Of a DNA stretch of 39,521 nucleotides, positions 7,257-15,612 are shown piece by piece. Source of the DNA: Tissierellaceae bacterium (GTDB lineage: Bacteria; Bacillota; Clostridia; Tissierellales; Tissierellaceae); the NCBI GenBank assembly GCA_023229175.1, contig JALNZV010000019.1, positions 1 through 39,521 on the forward strand, read 5' to 3'. The position numbers and the translations under genes are program-made. The notes below the pieces were generated by a model. The model made no database searches and had not been told where the DNA came from. It saw nothing but the letters and a program-made list of their open reading frames with translations. Each line of letters starts with the position of its first letter. Position 1 is the stretch's first letter.

Positions 7257-7876
7257 TGAAAATAATTAAGGCAAGTATCGAAATATTAGATAATATAACT
7301 CCGGTTGAAGTGTTAAAGAAATTGGAATTATGTGGTCGAGTATGTTATAAGAGTGAAGATAAGATAACAGATGAATCCGCCGTTAAGTTTATTTCTAATA
7401 TTGTCAAACAAGGTCATGAAAGTGTATTGGAGCATTTTTCATTCTCTGTTAGATTTATTTGTGATAGAGGGGTTACACATGAAATGGTTCGTCATAGGAT
7501 AGCAAGTTATTCTCAAGAATCAACGAGATATTGTAATTACTCAAAAGGTGATTTCGATGGACAGATTACTGTTATTGAACCATTATATTTAGAACCGGGA
7601 ACTGAAAAGTATGAAGCTTGGAAGCAAGGATGCCAGCAAGCGGAAAATAACTATTTTACATTATTAAATTTAGGGTGTACAGCGCAAGAAGCCCGAGGAC
7701 TATTACCTAATAGCTTAAAGACTGAAATAGTTATGACAGCCAATGTTAGAGAGTGGAGACATTTCTTAAAATCAAGAACTTCAAAAGCTGCCCACCCTCA
7801 AATAAAAGAAATTGCTGATATGTTACTAGAACAGTTAAATTTCATACTGCCAAGTTTATTTAATGATATAGAATAA
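7256..7876 (+). CDS. thyX: Flavin-dependent thymidylate synthase
   Basis: A 206-residue protein with the ThyX signature RHRIASYSQESTRY at about residues 79-92 (family pattern RHRxxSxNxxSxR, with Tyr-Ser in place of Ser-x-Asn) and a C-terminal RSWRHFL-like stretch (NVREWRHFLKSRTS). It would make dTMP from dUMP using FAD, NADPH and methylene-THF. Its ATG overlaps the stop of the MazG-like gene (TAATG). It is followed 15 bases later by nrdJ, forming a deoxynucleotide operon. Confidence 0.94.
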   Translation: MKIIKASIEILDNITPVEVLKKLELCGRVCYKSEDKITDESAVKFISNIVKQGHESVLEHFSFSVRFICDRGVTHEMVRHRIASYSQESTRYCNYSKGDFDGQITVIEPLYLEPGTEKYEAWKQGCQQAENNYFTLLNLGCTAQEARGLLPNSLKTEIVMTANVREWRHFLKSRTSKAAHPQIKEIADMLLEQLNFILPSLFNDIE

Positions 7877-7891
7877 GGAAGGAAGCAAAGA

Positions 7892-10120
7892 ATGAAGTTA
7901 GAACAGTGGTTACCGCAGGAATTATCTCAAGATATATGGAAGAAGAAATATAAATATGAAGATGAAACATTAGCTGAGTGGTTTTATAGAGTATCAGCTG
8001 GAAATGAAGAATTAGCTGAAATTATTAAACAGAAGAAATTTATCTTTGGTGGAAGAATATTAGCAAATAGAGGACTTCATAAACAAGGTAAAAAGATTAC
8101 ATACAGTAATTGCTATGTGTTAGCCCCGCCCGAAGATAATCTTGAATCAATATTTAAATGTGCGGCAGAGATGGCAAGAACATTCTCTTATGGTGGAGGA
8201 GTTGGAATTGATATTTCTAATCTTGCACCAAAGGGAGCCGTTATAAATAACGCGGCAAAAGAAACATCAGGTAGTGTATCTTTTATGGATCTATATTCTT
8301 TAACTACAGAATTGATTGCTCAGAATGGAAGAAGAGGGGCTGCAATGATTTCTATATCTTGCGACCATCCTGATCTATTGGATTTTATAAATGTTAAGAA
8401 TAATCCGGATAAGATAACAAAGGCTAATATTTCAATCAGAATTAAAGATGACTTTATGAAAGCTGTACTTAATGATGAGGATTATGAATTAAGTTATGCA
8501 AGAGATAACAGCGGAGAAGAAATAGTTAAAGTTGTTAAAGCAAGAGAAGTTCTAAACCTAATTGCTAAAAGTAATTGGAAAATGGCTGAACCCGGAATGC
8601 TCTATTGGGATAGAATTAAGAGTTGGAACTTATTTAGTGAAGATGATTCTATTGAATATGCCGGAGTAAACCCATGTGCGGAAGAACCACTTCCTGCTTA
8701 TGGTAGTTGCTTGCTTGGAAGCGTTAATTTATCTGAATTCGTCACTGACCCTTTTACAGATAAAGCAGAGTTTAATTTAGAAGAATTTAAACAAACTGTA
8801 TCTATTGCAGTAAGAGCTCTTAATGAAGTATTGCATGAAGGATTATCATCGCATCCACTAAAACAACAACAAGAGTGTGTAAATGAACTTAGACAAATTG
8901 GCTTAGGGTGTTTTGGTTGGCATGATGCATTAATCAAAATAGGCGTTAAATATGGTAATCAGAAATCCTTAGATTTAGCCAATGAAATAGGAGAGGAGTT
9001 AATCAATACCGCTTTGCAAGAATCCGCAAGATTGACAGATGTTTATGGCGTCTATCCTAAGTATAATAAATCAATTGTAATGCAAAGTAAATTCTTACAA
9101 ACCAATGCTTCTATAGAAACCCTAATGCTAATTGAAAAAAAGGGATTAGCCAATAGTCAAATATTGACAGTTCCACCAACTGGTTCAATAGCTACAATGT
9201 TAGGAGTGAGTACAGCATTAGAGCCAATGTATTCAATTTCTTATACTAGGAAGACTGAATCTTTACATGGTGAGGATAAATATTATAAGGTATTTACTCC
9301 AATAGTTAAGCAATATATGGATAGATTCAATCTTAAAGACGAATCCGAATTACCGGATTATTTTAACACCGCTGCAACTATATCTTATATAGATAGAATT
9401 AAGATGCAAGCAGCTTGGCAAAAGTATATTGATGCTTCTATTAGTTCTACTATAAATGTTCCTGAAAGCTTTACTGTTGAACAAGTGGCAGATTTATATG
9501 TCCAAGCTTGGAAGTATGGGCTGAAAGGTGTTACAATATTTAGGGATAATTGTTTTAGAGCCGGAATATTAACTACTAGAGAGAAAGAAGAGATATTAGA
9601 AAGAGGACAGATAGTTAAGGCTCCTTTTGAGAGCATTGGTAAAACATATAAATTAGTAACCGGATGTGGAAATGCTTATTTAACAATTAGTTTTGATGAA
9701 AATGGACATATTATACAAACATTCACTAATAAAGGCAGTAGTGGAACTTGCAGGAGTAATCAAGAGGCTGTATCAAGATTGATATCTCATTCATTACGTG
9801 GAGGAATTTCTATTGAAAGTATTATTGACCAATTAAAGAGCGTAGATGTATGTCCATCCTATGCTTCAGCTAAGGCAAGAGGAAAGAAAGTGAGTCAAGG
9901 CTCAAGCTGTCCTTATGCAATCGCAGTAGTATTAGAAAGAGCAATGAAAGATGGAAAGAATCTATTGAATTCCATCAAAGGAATAGTAGAGGAGTCTGAA
10001 ATTCAGGTAGAAGAGAAATCTAATGTTAATACTGTCAAATGTCCAGAATGCGGAGAACCTCTTGCTGTAGAAGGTGGTTGTGTTACTTGCAGAAATTGTT
10101 CCTACTCTGTTTGTAATTAG
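7892..10120 (+). CDS. nrdJ: Class II (adenosylcobalamin-dependent) ribonucleotide reductase
   Basis: A 742-residue protein. C74 in YSNCYVLAPP, the glycine-rich SYGGGVGIDIS, and NPCAEEPLPAYGSCLLGSVNLS around residue 258 give the reducible Cys pair and the N-C-E catalytic residues. VTIFRDNC and a C-terminal zinc-ribbon-like tail (CPECGEP, CVTCRNCSYSVC) are typical of NrdJ. No separate small subunit is present, consistent with class II chemistry, which needs vitamin B12 and works with or without oxygen. This suits an anaerobic or facultative host that supplies cobalamin. It follows thyX and has GGAAGG just upstream. Confidence 0.93.
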   Translation: MKLEQWLPQELSQDIWKKKYKYEDETLAEWFYRVSAGNEELAEIIKQKKFIFGGRILANRGLHKQGKKITYSNCYVLAPPEDNLESIFKCAAEMARTFSYGGGVGIDISNLAPKGAVINNAAKETSGSVSFMDLYSLTTELIAQNGRRGAAMISISCDHPDLLDFINVKNNPDKITKANISIRIKDDFMKAVLNDEDYELSYARDNSGEEIVKVVKAREVLNLIAKSNWKMAEPGMLYWDRIKSWNLFSEDDSIEYAGVNPCAEEPLPAYGSCLLGSVNLSEFVTDPFTDKAEFNLEEFKQTVSIAVRALNEVLHEGLSSHPLKQQQECVNELRQIGLGCFGWHDALIKIGVKYGNQKSLDLANEIGEELINTALQESARLTDVYGVYPKYNKSIVMQSKFLQTNASIETLMLIEKKGLANSQILTVPPTGSIATMLGVSTALEPMYSISYTRKTESLHGEDKYYKVFTPIVKQYMDRFNLKDESELPDYFNTAATISYIDRIKMQAAWQKYIDASISSTINVPESFTVEQVADLYVQAWKYGLKGVTIFRDNCFRAGILTTREKEEILERGQIVKAPFESIGKTYKLVTGCGNAYLTISFDENGHIIQTFTNKGSSGTCRSNQEAVSRLISHSLRGGISIESIIDQLKSVDVCPSYASAKARGKKVSQGSSCPYAIAVVLERAMKDGKNLLNSIKGIVEESEIQVEEKSNVNTVKCPECGEPLAVEGGCVTCRNCSYSVCN

Positions 10121-10121
10121 T

Positions 10122-10150
10122 TTATAAAAATAGAATAATTTCTATATAAT
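10122..10150 (+). promoter_or_regulatory. Class B promoter
   Basis: TTATAA (10122-10127), 17 bases, TATAAT (10145-10150) with the TTCTATATAAT core. It lies in the gap after nrdJ and precedes the HTH-loader-helicase-primase genes. Confidence 0.65.
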
Positions 10151-10182
10151 AGGTAACAAGTTTAAAAAAAGAGGTTCAGCAA

Positions 10183-10482
10183 ATGAAAACTAATATACAA
10201 GAACAAGTATTAAACTTAATACCTATAAAAAGAGAAGATGCAATAACAAGCAAGCAGCTTATGAATTTCACAGGGTTACCATTTAGACATTTAAAAGAAA
10301 TTATATCCGAACTGCGAATCACCTATCCAATATGTTCAAGAGAAATGGGTGGGGGAGGATATTGGCTGGCAGAAGATGAAAAGGATATCAAAGAATTCAT
10401 TTCAATGATATCCCGCAGACGTGATGGCTATAATAAAACAATTACCATTATGCAGAATCATATAAATGATGAGGTAAACTAA
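10183..10482 (+). CDS. Winged helix-turn-helix protein, 99 aa
   Basis: Residues ~10-65 (ILNLIP-like start, AITSKQLMNFTGLPFRHLKE, IISELRITYPICSRE, GGGGYWLAED) form a winged helix: the strand pair reads 'PI.S...GGGYWLA', a common motif in small phage HTH proteins upstream of helicase loaders. It likely binds DNA at or near the origin, or regulates the operon. It overlaps the next gene by one base (TAATG), so it is made together with the DnaC-like loader. Confidence 0.75.
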   Translation: MKTNIQEQVLNLIPIKREDAITSKQLMNFTGLPFRHLKEIISELRITYPICSREMGGGGYWLAEDEKDIKEFISMISRRRDGYNKTITIMQNHINDEVN

Positions 10483-11174
10483 TGGCGTATGAATATATAT
10501 TTGATAAAAGCAAATGTTGGTATATACCAGCGTGTGCAAAATATGAAAGTCCAGAATGCAATGCAAGTTGTATAAGGTATATGGAGATGGATTATTTAAT
10601 GCAGAACAGTGGAATCCCAAGGAATAGGCAATATACTGTTTTATTAACTCCATCAAAAAGAGATGTCCAAGCTTTCGTTACATTAAAGGAAATAAAAGAT
10701 GATATTTTAAACTTCGTAAAGAATGGCGAGAGTGTTTATATTTATAGCGATAACTTTGGTAATGGAAAAACAACTTGGGCAATAAAGCTTATGCAGAAAT
10801 ATTTCGATGATGTATGGGCAGCTAATGGATTTAGATGCAGAGGAATTTTCATTCACGTTCCGACATTTCTTACAAAAATTAAAGAGGGAATCAGTCGAAA
10901 GGATGAAGATTTTGAAACACTAAAGAGTAGGTTAATGACAGTAGATTTAGTTATATGGGATGATATTGCGGCGACAAAGCTTGGAGATTTCGACCACGCT
11001 AACCTACTTACATATATTGACCAAAGAAAGCTAAATCAATTATCCAATATTTACACCGGAAACTTACATCAAAATGAATTGCAAGATGCTCTTGGTAATA
11101 GACTTTCAAGCAGAGTTTGGAACGATAGCACTCCTGTTAAGTTTGTAGGAGCAGATAGGAGAGGCGTTAGATGA
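10482..11174 (+). CDS. DnaC/DnaI-like helicase loader ATPase with N-terminal Cys cluster
   Basis: A 230-residue AAA+ protein. The N-terminus holds C12, C18, C26 and C30 (KCWYIPACAKYESPECNASC), a probable zinc site like the one in Bacillus DnaI. The Walker A motif is DNFGNGKTT, Walker B is LVIWDDIAA, and YTGN acts as sensor 1. It should load the adjacent DnaB-like helicase onto DNA. Coupling is tight: TAATG with the HTH gene upstream and ATGA with the helicase gene downstream. Confidence 0.88.
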   Translation: MAYEYIFDKSKCWYIPACAKYESPECNASCIRYMEMDYLMQNSGIPRNRQYTVLLTPSKRDVQAFVTLKEIKDDILNFVKNGESVYIYSDNFGNGKTTWAIKLMQKYFDDVWAANGFRCRGIFIHVPTFLTKIKEGISRKDEDFETLKSRLMTVDLVIWDDIAATKLGDFDHANLLTYIDQRKLNQLSNIYTGNLHQNELQDALGNRLSSRVWNDSTPVKFVGADRRGVR

Positions 11175-12457
11175 TTACATTGCAAATACTAAACAAAGTT
11201 ATTCAAACACAAGATATGCAGCTAATCACAAAGAATGCTCTTACTGAAGAGTATTTTGTAGGGTATGAAAGTGAGTTTAACTTCATATTAGAACATTTTA
11301 ATAAATATGGTAAGGTTCCAGATAAAGCAACTTTCTTAGATAACTTTAATGAATTCAGTTTTATAGATGTTGCAGAAACAGATAAGTATTTATTGGATAC
11401 TTTATATGAAGAGCATTTATATTATAAATCAGTTGAGGTTGTACAGAAAGTGGCCGAGCTACTGAAGACCAATGCTAATGATGCTGTTGAATATTTGCAT
11501 TCACAATTACCTAATTTAGAAATAGCTGCAACCAGCGAAGGAACAGATATAATTAGTCAAGCAGATGAAAGATATCAAGTTTACAAAGATAAAATGAATG
11601 CTGACAATCCTTGGTATATCAGTACCGGATTTGAGGAGCTTGATGGAATTGTAAATGGCTGGGCAAAGGGTGAGGAATTAGTTGTATTCTTTGCAAGAAC
11701 TGGTCAAGGTAAATCATGGATATTGGCAAAGACATTGGCTCATGCTTGGGAGATAGGAAATAGGGTTGGATATATAAGTCCAGAGATGAGTCCAACAAAA
11801 ATAGGCTACAGATTTGATACACTATTTAAAAATTTCTCAAATCGGAATTTAGTTTGGGGAAAAGAAGAACCAGATTATGAAGGATATATAAAAGACCTGA
11901 AAGCGCAGAAAATTCCATTTATTGTAGCAACTCCATTGGATTTTCAAAAGAAGGTAACCATAACAAAACTCAAGCATTTCTGTCAAACAAATAAGCTTGA
12001 TATATTGGGAATTGATGGTATTACCTATTTGACGGATGAAAGATATAAAAAGGGAGATAATAAGACAATCTCCTTAACTAATATTAGTGAAGATTTGACC
12101 TCATTAAGTATTGAGCTTGGTATCCCTATTTTAGTAGTAGTCCAATCAAATAGAAGTGGAGTAAAGGGTGCGGATTCAGATGGAACTCCGGAACTGGAAA
12201 CAATCAGAGATTCAGACGGTATTGCTCAAAATGCAACAAAGATAATTGCGTTAAGGCAAACAGGAGCTGGATTGGAATTTGGAATTAAGAAGCATAGAGA
12301 TGGTATCAATGGCGGAAAGCTTATCTACTACTGGGATATTGATAGAGGTCAATTCAACTATATTCCATCAGATGAAGATGCAGTTAAACCGGAGAGAAGA
12401 CAGAAGAAAGCTGATGAAATTAAAAATTCTTTCAATGATGGGACTGACATATTCTAA
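11171..12457 (+). CDS. Replicative DNA helicase, DnaB family
   Basis: A 428-residue protein. The N-terminal domain (to ~120) is divergent. The RecA-fold core has TGFEELDGIVNGW, Walker A in FFARTGQGKSW (about residues 173-183), a Walker B region at LDILGIDGITYL, and the Gln-switch VVVQSNRSG. It is the hexameric 5'-3' fork helicase. Neighbouring genes are its loader (4-base overlap) and, after an inserted HNH gene, the primase. A tail rich in charged residues ends it. Confidence 0.92.
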   Translation: MITLQILNKVIQTQDMQLITKNALTEEYFVGYESEFNFILEHFNKYGKVPDKATFLDNFNEFSFIDVAETDKYLLDTLYEEHLYYKSVEVVQKVAELLKTNANDAVEYLHSQLPNLEIAATSEGTDIISQADERYQVYKDKMNADNPWYISTGFEELDGIVNGWAKGEELVVFFARTGQGKSWILAKTLAHAWEIGNRVGYISPEMSPTKIGYRFDTLFKNFSNRNLVWGKEEPDYEGYIKDLKAQKIPFIVATPLDFQKKVTITKLKHFCQTNKLDILGIDGITYLTDERYKKGDNKTISLTNISEDLTSLSIELGIPILVVVQSNRSGVKGADSDGTPELETIRDSDGIAQNATKIIALRQTGAGLEFGIKKHRDGINGGKLIYYWDIDRGQFNYIPSDEDAVKPERRQKKADEIKNSFNDGTDIF

Positions 12458-12470
12458 GGAGGTACTACAG

Positions 12471-13031
12471 ATGGAAATATATAGAAAGATTAAAGAAACT
12501 AAATACTCTATTAGTAATTTAGGAAATGTGAGAAATGATATAACTGGAAAGATATTAAAAAAGAATACTCATAAGAAAACTGGATATGAACAGGTGATCC
12601 TCAGAATTGATGGTAAAAGTAAGGTACTTTCCGTTCATAGGTTGGTTTGTCTAGAATTTATACCAAATCCAGATAATAAAAAATATGTTAACCATATTGA
12701 TGGGAATAAAACAAATAACCAATTAGATAATCTTGAATGGGTAACTGCCAGCGAAAATATGCTACATGATTATAGAGTTCTCAATAGAATGCCAGCTCAA
12801 TTAGGAGTACCAATATCAGAAAAGGCTAAATTAAAAATATCTAAAAAGAATAAAGGTAAACTAAATGGGGCTGCTCGAGCGGTTAAATGCATTACCACCA
12901 GGGAAATATTTGATACTTTAACTGAGGCGGCTAATAAATATGGATTGAGTTTAGGGAACCTAAGTAGCGCATGTCAAGGTAAATTAAAAAGTACCGGAGG
13001 GAAACAGTGGGAATATTTCGATGTATTTTAA
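12471..13031 (+). CDS. Free-standing HNH homing endonuclease (NUMOD4-HNH-NUMOD)
   Basis: A 186-residue protein. ATG 12471 follows AAGGAGG in the gap after the helicase; the longer open frame reaching back into the helicase gene is shadow. NUMOD4-like residues 1-20 (YRKIKETKYSISNLGNVRN) precede the HNH core: H56 in VHRLVCLEF, then VNHIDGNKTNNQLDNLEWV (about 73-91). The DNA-binding tail has SEKAKLKISKKNKGK (NUMOD3-like) and a NUMOD1-like repeat (ITTREIFDTLTEAANKYGLS). Such enzymes cut cognate DNA lacking the gene and spread by repair. It splits the otherwise compact helicase-primase pair, which marks it as a mobile insertion. Confidence 0.93.
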   Translation: MEIYRKIKETKYSISNLGNVRNDITGKILKKNTHKKTGYEQVILRIDGKSKVLSVHRLVCLEFIPNPDNKKYVNHIDGNKTNNQLDNLEWVTASENMLHDYRVLNRMPAQLGVPISEKAKLKISKKNKGKLNGAARAVKCITTREIFDTLTEAANKYGLSLGNLSSACQGKLKSTGGKQWEYFDVF

Positions 13032-13049
13032 GGAAAGGAGGGCAATTAA

Positions 13050-14045
13050 ATGTTTTATATAAATAAAAATCCAATATTAGCTGGAGAGCTGGAAGTCTTG
13101 AATGAATTAAAAGCTCAGTTAGCTTCGAATGGAATTGAAAGATTTGCAGAATTCAAGCCTGGCCCAAGAAATATACAATTTAATTGTCCGATTCATGCTG
13201 AAGGTCAGGAAAGAAAGCCATCATGCGGTATATCAACTGTAAATAAAGAAGAGGTGCCCGCAGGAACAGTCCATTGTTTCACCTGCGGGTATACCGCTTC
13301 CTTAGAGCAAATGGTAAGTCATTGCTTTGGGAAAGATGATGAGGGAGCATTTGGAAAAGAATGGCTAATAAAGAATTTCTTAACTATTTCAATAGAGAAT
13401 AGAAAAGATATAATATTAGACCTACAAAGAGGTAATAATAAAAGTATCAACAACTATATTGCAGAAGAGGAATTGGACTCATATAGATATTATCATCCTT
13501 ATATGTATAAAAGACGATTAACCAATGAAGTAATTGAACAATTCGATGTTGGATATGATAATCACTTTGAACTGAAAGATAAGTTTGGAAAAGTAAAAAG
13601 TGTATTAAGATGTTTAACTTTTCCGATTAGAGATATAAATGGCAATACCTTATTTATAGCGCGAAGAAGTGTAGATATTAAATTCTTCCATTATCCTGAA
13701 GGTGTGGATAAACCTATCTATGGACTTTATGAATTACCAAAAAATTCTAATGAGATAATAGTATGCGAATCAATATTAAATGCTTTAACCTGTTACACCT
13801 ATGGAAAGCCAGCTGTAGCCTTATTAGGACTTGGAACTGAATATCAATATGACCAGCTTAGAAAACTTAGATGCAGAAAACTAATTACAGCTCTTGACCC
13901 AGATGCTGCAGGACAAAAGGCTACTGCAAGATTAAAGAAGGCTTTAAACGGAAGTAAATTAGTTACTTCTTATGATATACCTGAAAGAAAAGACATTAAT
14001 GATTTAGAAAAAGAGGAGTTTGAAAATCTTCAAGAATTATTTTAA
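13050..14045 (+). CDS. DNA primase (DnaG-like, CHCC zinc finger and TOPRIM)
   Basis: A 331-residue protein. The zinc-binding module has C46, H49, C76 and C79 (FNCPIH and HCFTCGYTASLEQMV). The TOPRIM domain shows IIVCESILNALTCYTYG (the conserved Glu) and ITALDPDAAGQKAT (DxD). It is shorter than bacterial DnaG and lacks the long C-terminal helicase-binding domain. It would make RNA primers for the phage fork. AAGGAGGG lies 8-10 bases before ATG 13050. Confidence 0.92.
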   Translation: MFYINKNPILAGELEVLNELKAQLASNGIERFAEFKPGPRNIQFNCPIHAEGQERKPSCGISTVNKEEVPAGTVHCFTCGYTASLEQMVSHCFGKDDEGAFGKEWLIKNFLTISIENRKDIILDLQRGNNKSINNYIAEEELDSYRYYHPYMYKRRLTNEVIEQFDVGYDNHFELKDKFGKVKSVLRCLTFPIRDINGNTLFIARRSVDIKFFHYPEGVDKPIYGLYELPKNSNEIIVCESILNALTCYTYGKPAVALLGLGTEYQYDQLRKLRCRKLITALDPDAAGQKATARLKKALNGSKLVTSYDIPERKDINDLEKEEFENLQELF

Positions 14046-14055
14046 AAAAAAACTG

Positions 14056-14084
14056 TTGACATTCTCAAGAATATGTTATATAAT
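14056..14084 (+). promoter_or_regulatory. Strong class A promoter P2
   Basis: TTGACA (14056-14061), 17 bases, TATAAT (14079-14084), with the class core ATGTTATATAAT. It lies in the spacer after primase and drives the 14145 gene, the sigma-like factor and probably the polymerase block. Confidence 0.9.
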
Positions 14085-14144
14085 ATTATTAAAGATAAGG
14101 AATTAACAACTTATCAAAACTAAAAAACTTTATGGAGATATAAA

Positions 14145-14825
14145 ATGAAATTTAAGTCAGTAAGAAATGGTCAAGTAGCGGAATTGGTAAGCGAGAATGA
14201 CAAACAGGTTATTATCAAATTAGAATCCGGCGAAGAGAAAACCCTTAGTCACGCAACATTAAAACGTTGGTGGAAACCTATGGAAGAGGAATTGGTAGAA
14301 GAGCAACCTCAATCAGAAGAAGTAGCTGAAGAGGCTATACAGGAAGAAGCTACTGAAACAGTAGAAGAACCTGCCGAGGAAAAAGAAGAGACTCCAGCAG
14401 AGCAAGAAGAGCCTGCTAATGAGGAACCAGCATCAGAAGAACCTAAGCAGGAAGAAACAAAGTCTGAAAAGAAAACTAAGACAGAAAAGGCATCAAAGCA
14501 AAAACGTGAAACTATTTCAGGTGACCATCCATTAAAAGCTTTTATTGAACAATTGGCGGCTGAAAGAGGAACAGAAGTATTTAAAGCTACTGTTCCAAGT
14601 TTCAGAAGCTTAAAAGTGGATGGTAAAATGTATATGGCATTTACTTTTAATAAAAAAGGGGTAACACTTTGGATGAGGTCAAAAGCGGTAGAAGAATTAA
14701 CTGATTATAAGAAAATGAATCACATGTTTGATGCAAGAGTGCATTTTGGCGAAGATAATAAATCAAACAAAGAGAAGATAACAAAACTATTAGATGCTTC
14801 CTTAGAATTCCAGAAGAATAAATAA
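14145..14825 (+). CDS. Acidic-linker phage protein of unknown function
   Basis: A 226-residue protein. Residues 1-50 form a small beta-rich domain (VRNGQVAELVSENDKQVIIK, then ESGEEKTLSHATLKRWW). A very acidic Glu/Pro/Ala repeat linker follows (about 50-115), then a Lys-rich turn. A C-terminal domain (about 125-226) reads FIEQLAAERGTEVFK to TLWMRSKAVEELTDYKKM. It is the first gene behind promoter P2, so it should be abundant. The design (two small domains on a charged tether) suggests binding to nucleic acid or a scaffold, but I do not recognise the family. Confidence 0.75.
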   Translation: MKFKSVRNGQVAELVSENDKQVIIKLESGEEKTLSHATLKRWWKPMEEELVEEQPQSEEVAEEAIQEEATETVEEPAEEKEETPAEQEEPANEEPASEEPKQEETKSEKKTKTEKASKQKRETISGDHPLKAFIEQLAAERGTEVFKATVPSFRSLKVDGKMYMAFTFNKKGVTLWMRSKAVEELTDYKKMNHMFDARVHFGEDNKSNKEKITKLLDASLEFQKNK

Positions 14826-14868
14826 GCTGCAATTTTAAAACTTGGAAAACTTTAAAGAGGGAAAACAA

Positions 14869-15456
14869 ATGTTAGAAACACTTAATATGCTTTCAACACT
14901 AATAATTGAAGATACCCGCGATATGAGCTTGGAGCAGATAGCTGGAGCCTACAGAGAGAACCTTAATCCTTCTCTCTTGGCTTTAGCATTTGCAAAGACT
15001 TATAAGTCGATAATCGATATTTCAAGGTATTATTATGGGTTGACTCAAAACGATATAGCAAGCTTTGCGTTGGAGAAATTAGACTTTTGCTTACAGACTT
15101 ACGAGAATGATAAGGCAATGTTTAGTACTTACTTCAATGTCAATCTGCGGAATAAATTTAGGGAAGAGACTCAAGCACTTAATACTCAAAAGCGAAAAGC
15201 CTTATTCTTTTCCGATAGTTATGAGCTGATGGTGGAAAACGGATTTGATTTGGAAAGTTCTGAACCACTGAGAGAAATTATTGATGATTTAAAATCATAT
15301 GGAGTGAACGAAAAAGAAATGGTATATTGTAATTTAATACTCAAAGATTTTACAAATATGGAAATATCTAAAATATTGGGAGTTAGCGTGATGACCCTGA
15401 GTAACATGCGCAAGAAATTAAGGGAGAAATTAATACCTTTAATTTTAGAATATTAG
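14869..15456 (+). CDS. Sigma-70-like transcription factor
   Basis: A 195-residue protein starting at ATG 14869 (AAAGAGGG upstream). The N-terminal half (IASFALEKLDFCLQTYENDK, then STYFNVNLRNKFREE) looks like sigma region 2. The C-terminus NMEISKILGVSVMTLSNMRK is a region 4-type helix-turn-helix that reads -35 elements. Phage sigma factors redirect host RNA polymerase to middle or late genes. It precedes a class B promoter (15445). It may recognise one of the two promoter sets in this window, which is inference. Confidence 0.75.
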   Translation: MLETLNMLSTLIIEDTRDMSLEQIAGAYRENLNPSLLALAFAKTYKSIIDISRYYYGLTQNDIASFALEKLDFCLQTYENDKAMFSTYFNVNLRNKFREETQALNTQKRKALFFSDSYELMVENGFDLESSEPLREIIDDLKSYGVNEKEMVYCNLILKDFTNMEISKILGVSVMTLSNMRKKLREKLIPLILEY

Positions 15457-15473
15457 AGAAAATTCTATATAAT
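15445..15473 (+). promoter_or_regulatory. Class B promoter
   Basis: TTAGAA (15445-15450), 17 bases, TATAAT (15468-15473), core TTCTATATAAT. It overlaps the end of the sigma-like gene and drives a mini-gene, the ssDNA-binding protein and the polymerase. Confidence 0.65.
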
Positions 15474-15494
15474 AATCATAGGAGGGTTCAGCAG

Positions 15495-15608
15495 ATGATA
15501 AAAAAGCTAATACAAAGAATATCCATTTGGCTATTCAGAAAATCATTTAATTTACAAAGAGTTCAATTACAAAGAGTTCAAGCCGATACAAAAACGAAAG
15601 GAGAATAA
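15495..15608 (+). CDS. 37-residue basic mini-protein
   Basis: ATG 15495 follows AGGAGGG with normal spacing; TAA at 15606-15608. The sequence MIKKLIQRISIWLFRKSFN is an amphipathic cationic helix, followed by a direct repeat LQRVQLQRVQ encoded by two near-identical blocks (ACAAAGAGTTCAA). It sits between a promoter and the ssDNA-binding gene. Its size and charge could allow membrane or partner binding, or it may merely couple translation. Coding status rests on the ribosome binding site and the frame. Confidence 0.5.
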   Translation: MIKKLIQRISIWLFRKSFNLQRVQLQRVQADTKTKGE

Positions 15609-15612
15609 AATA

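Noticed and set aside
12279..12470. N-terminal extension of the HNH gene into the helicase gene
   Set aside because: The NUMOD4 domain begins exactly at ATG 12471 behind AAGGAGG; the extension is helicase text in another frame.
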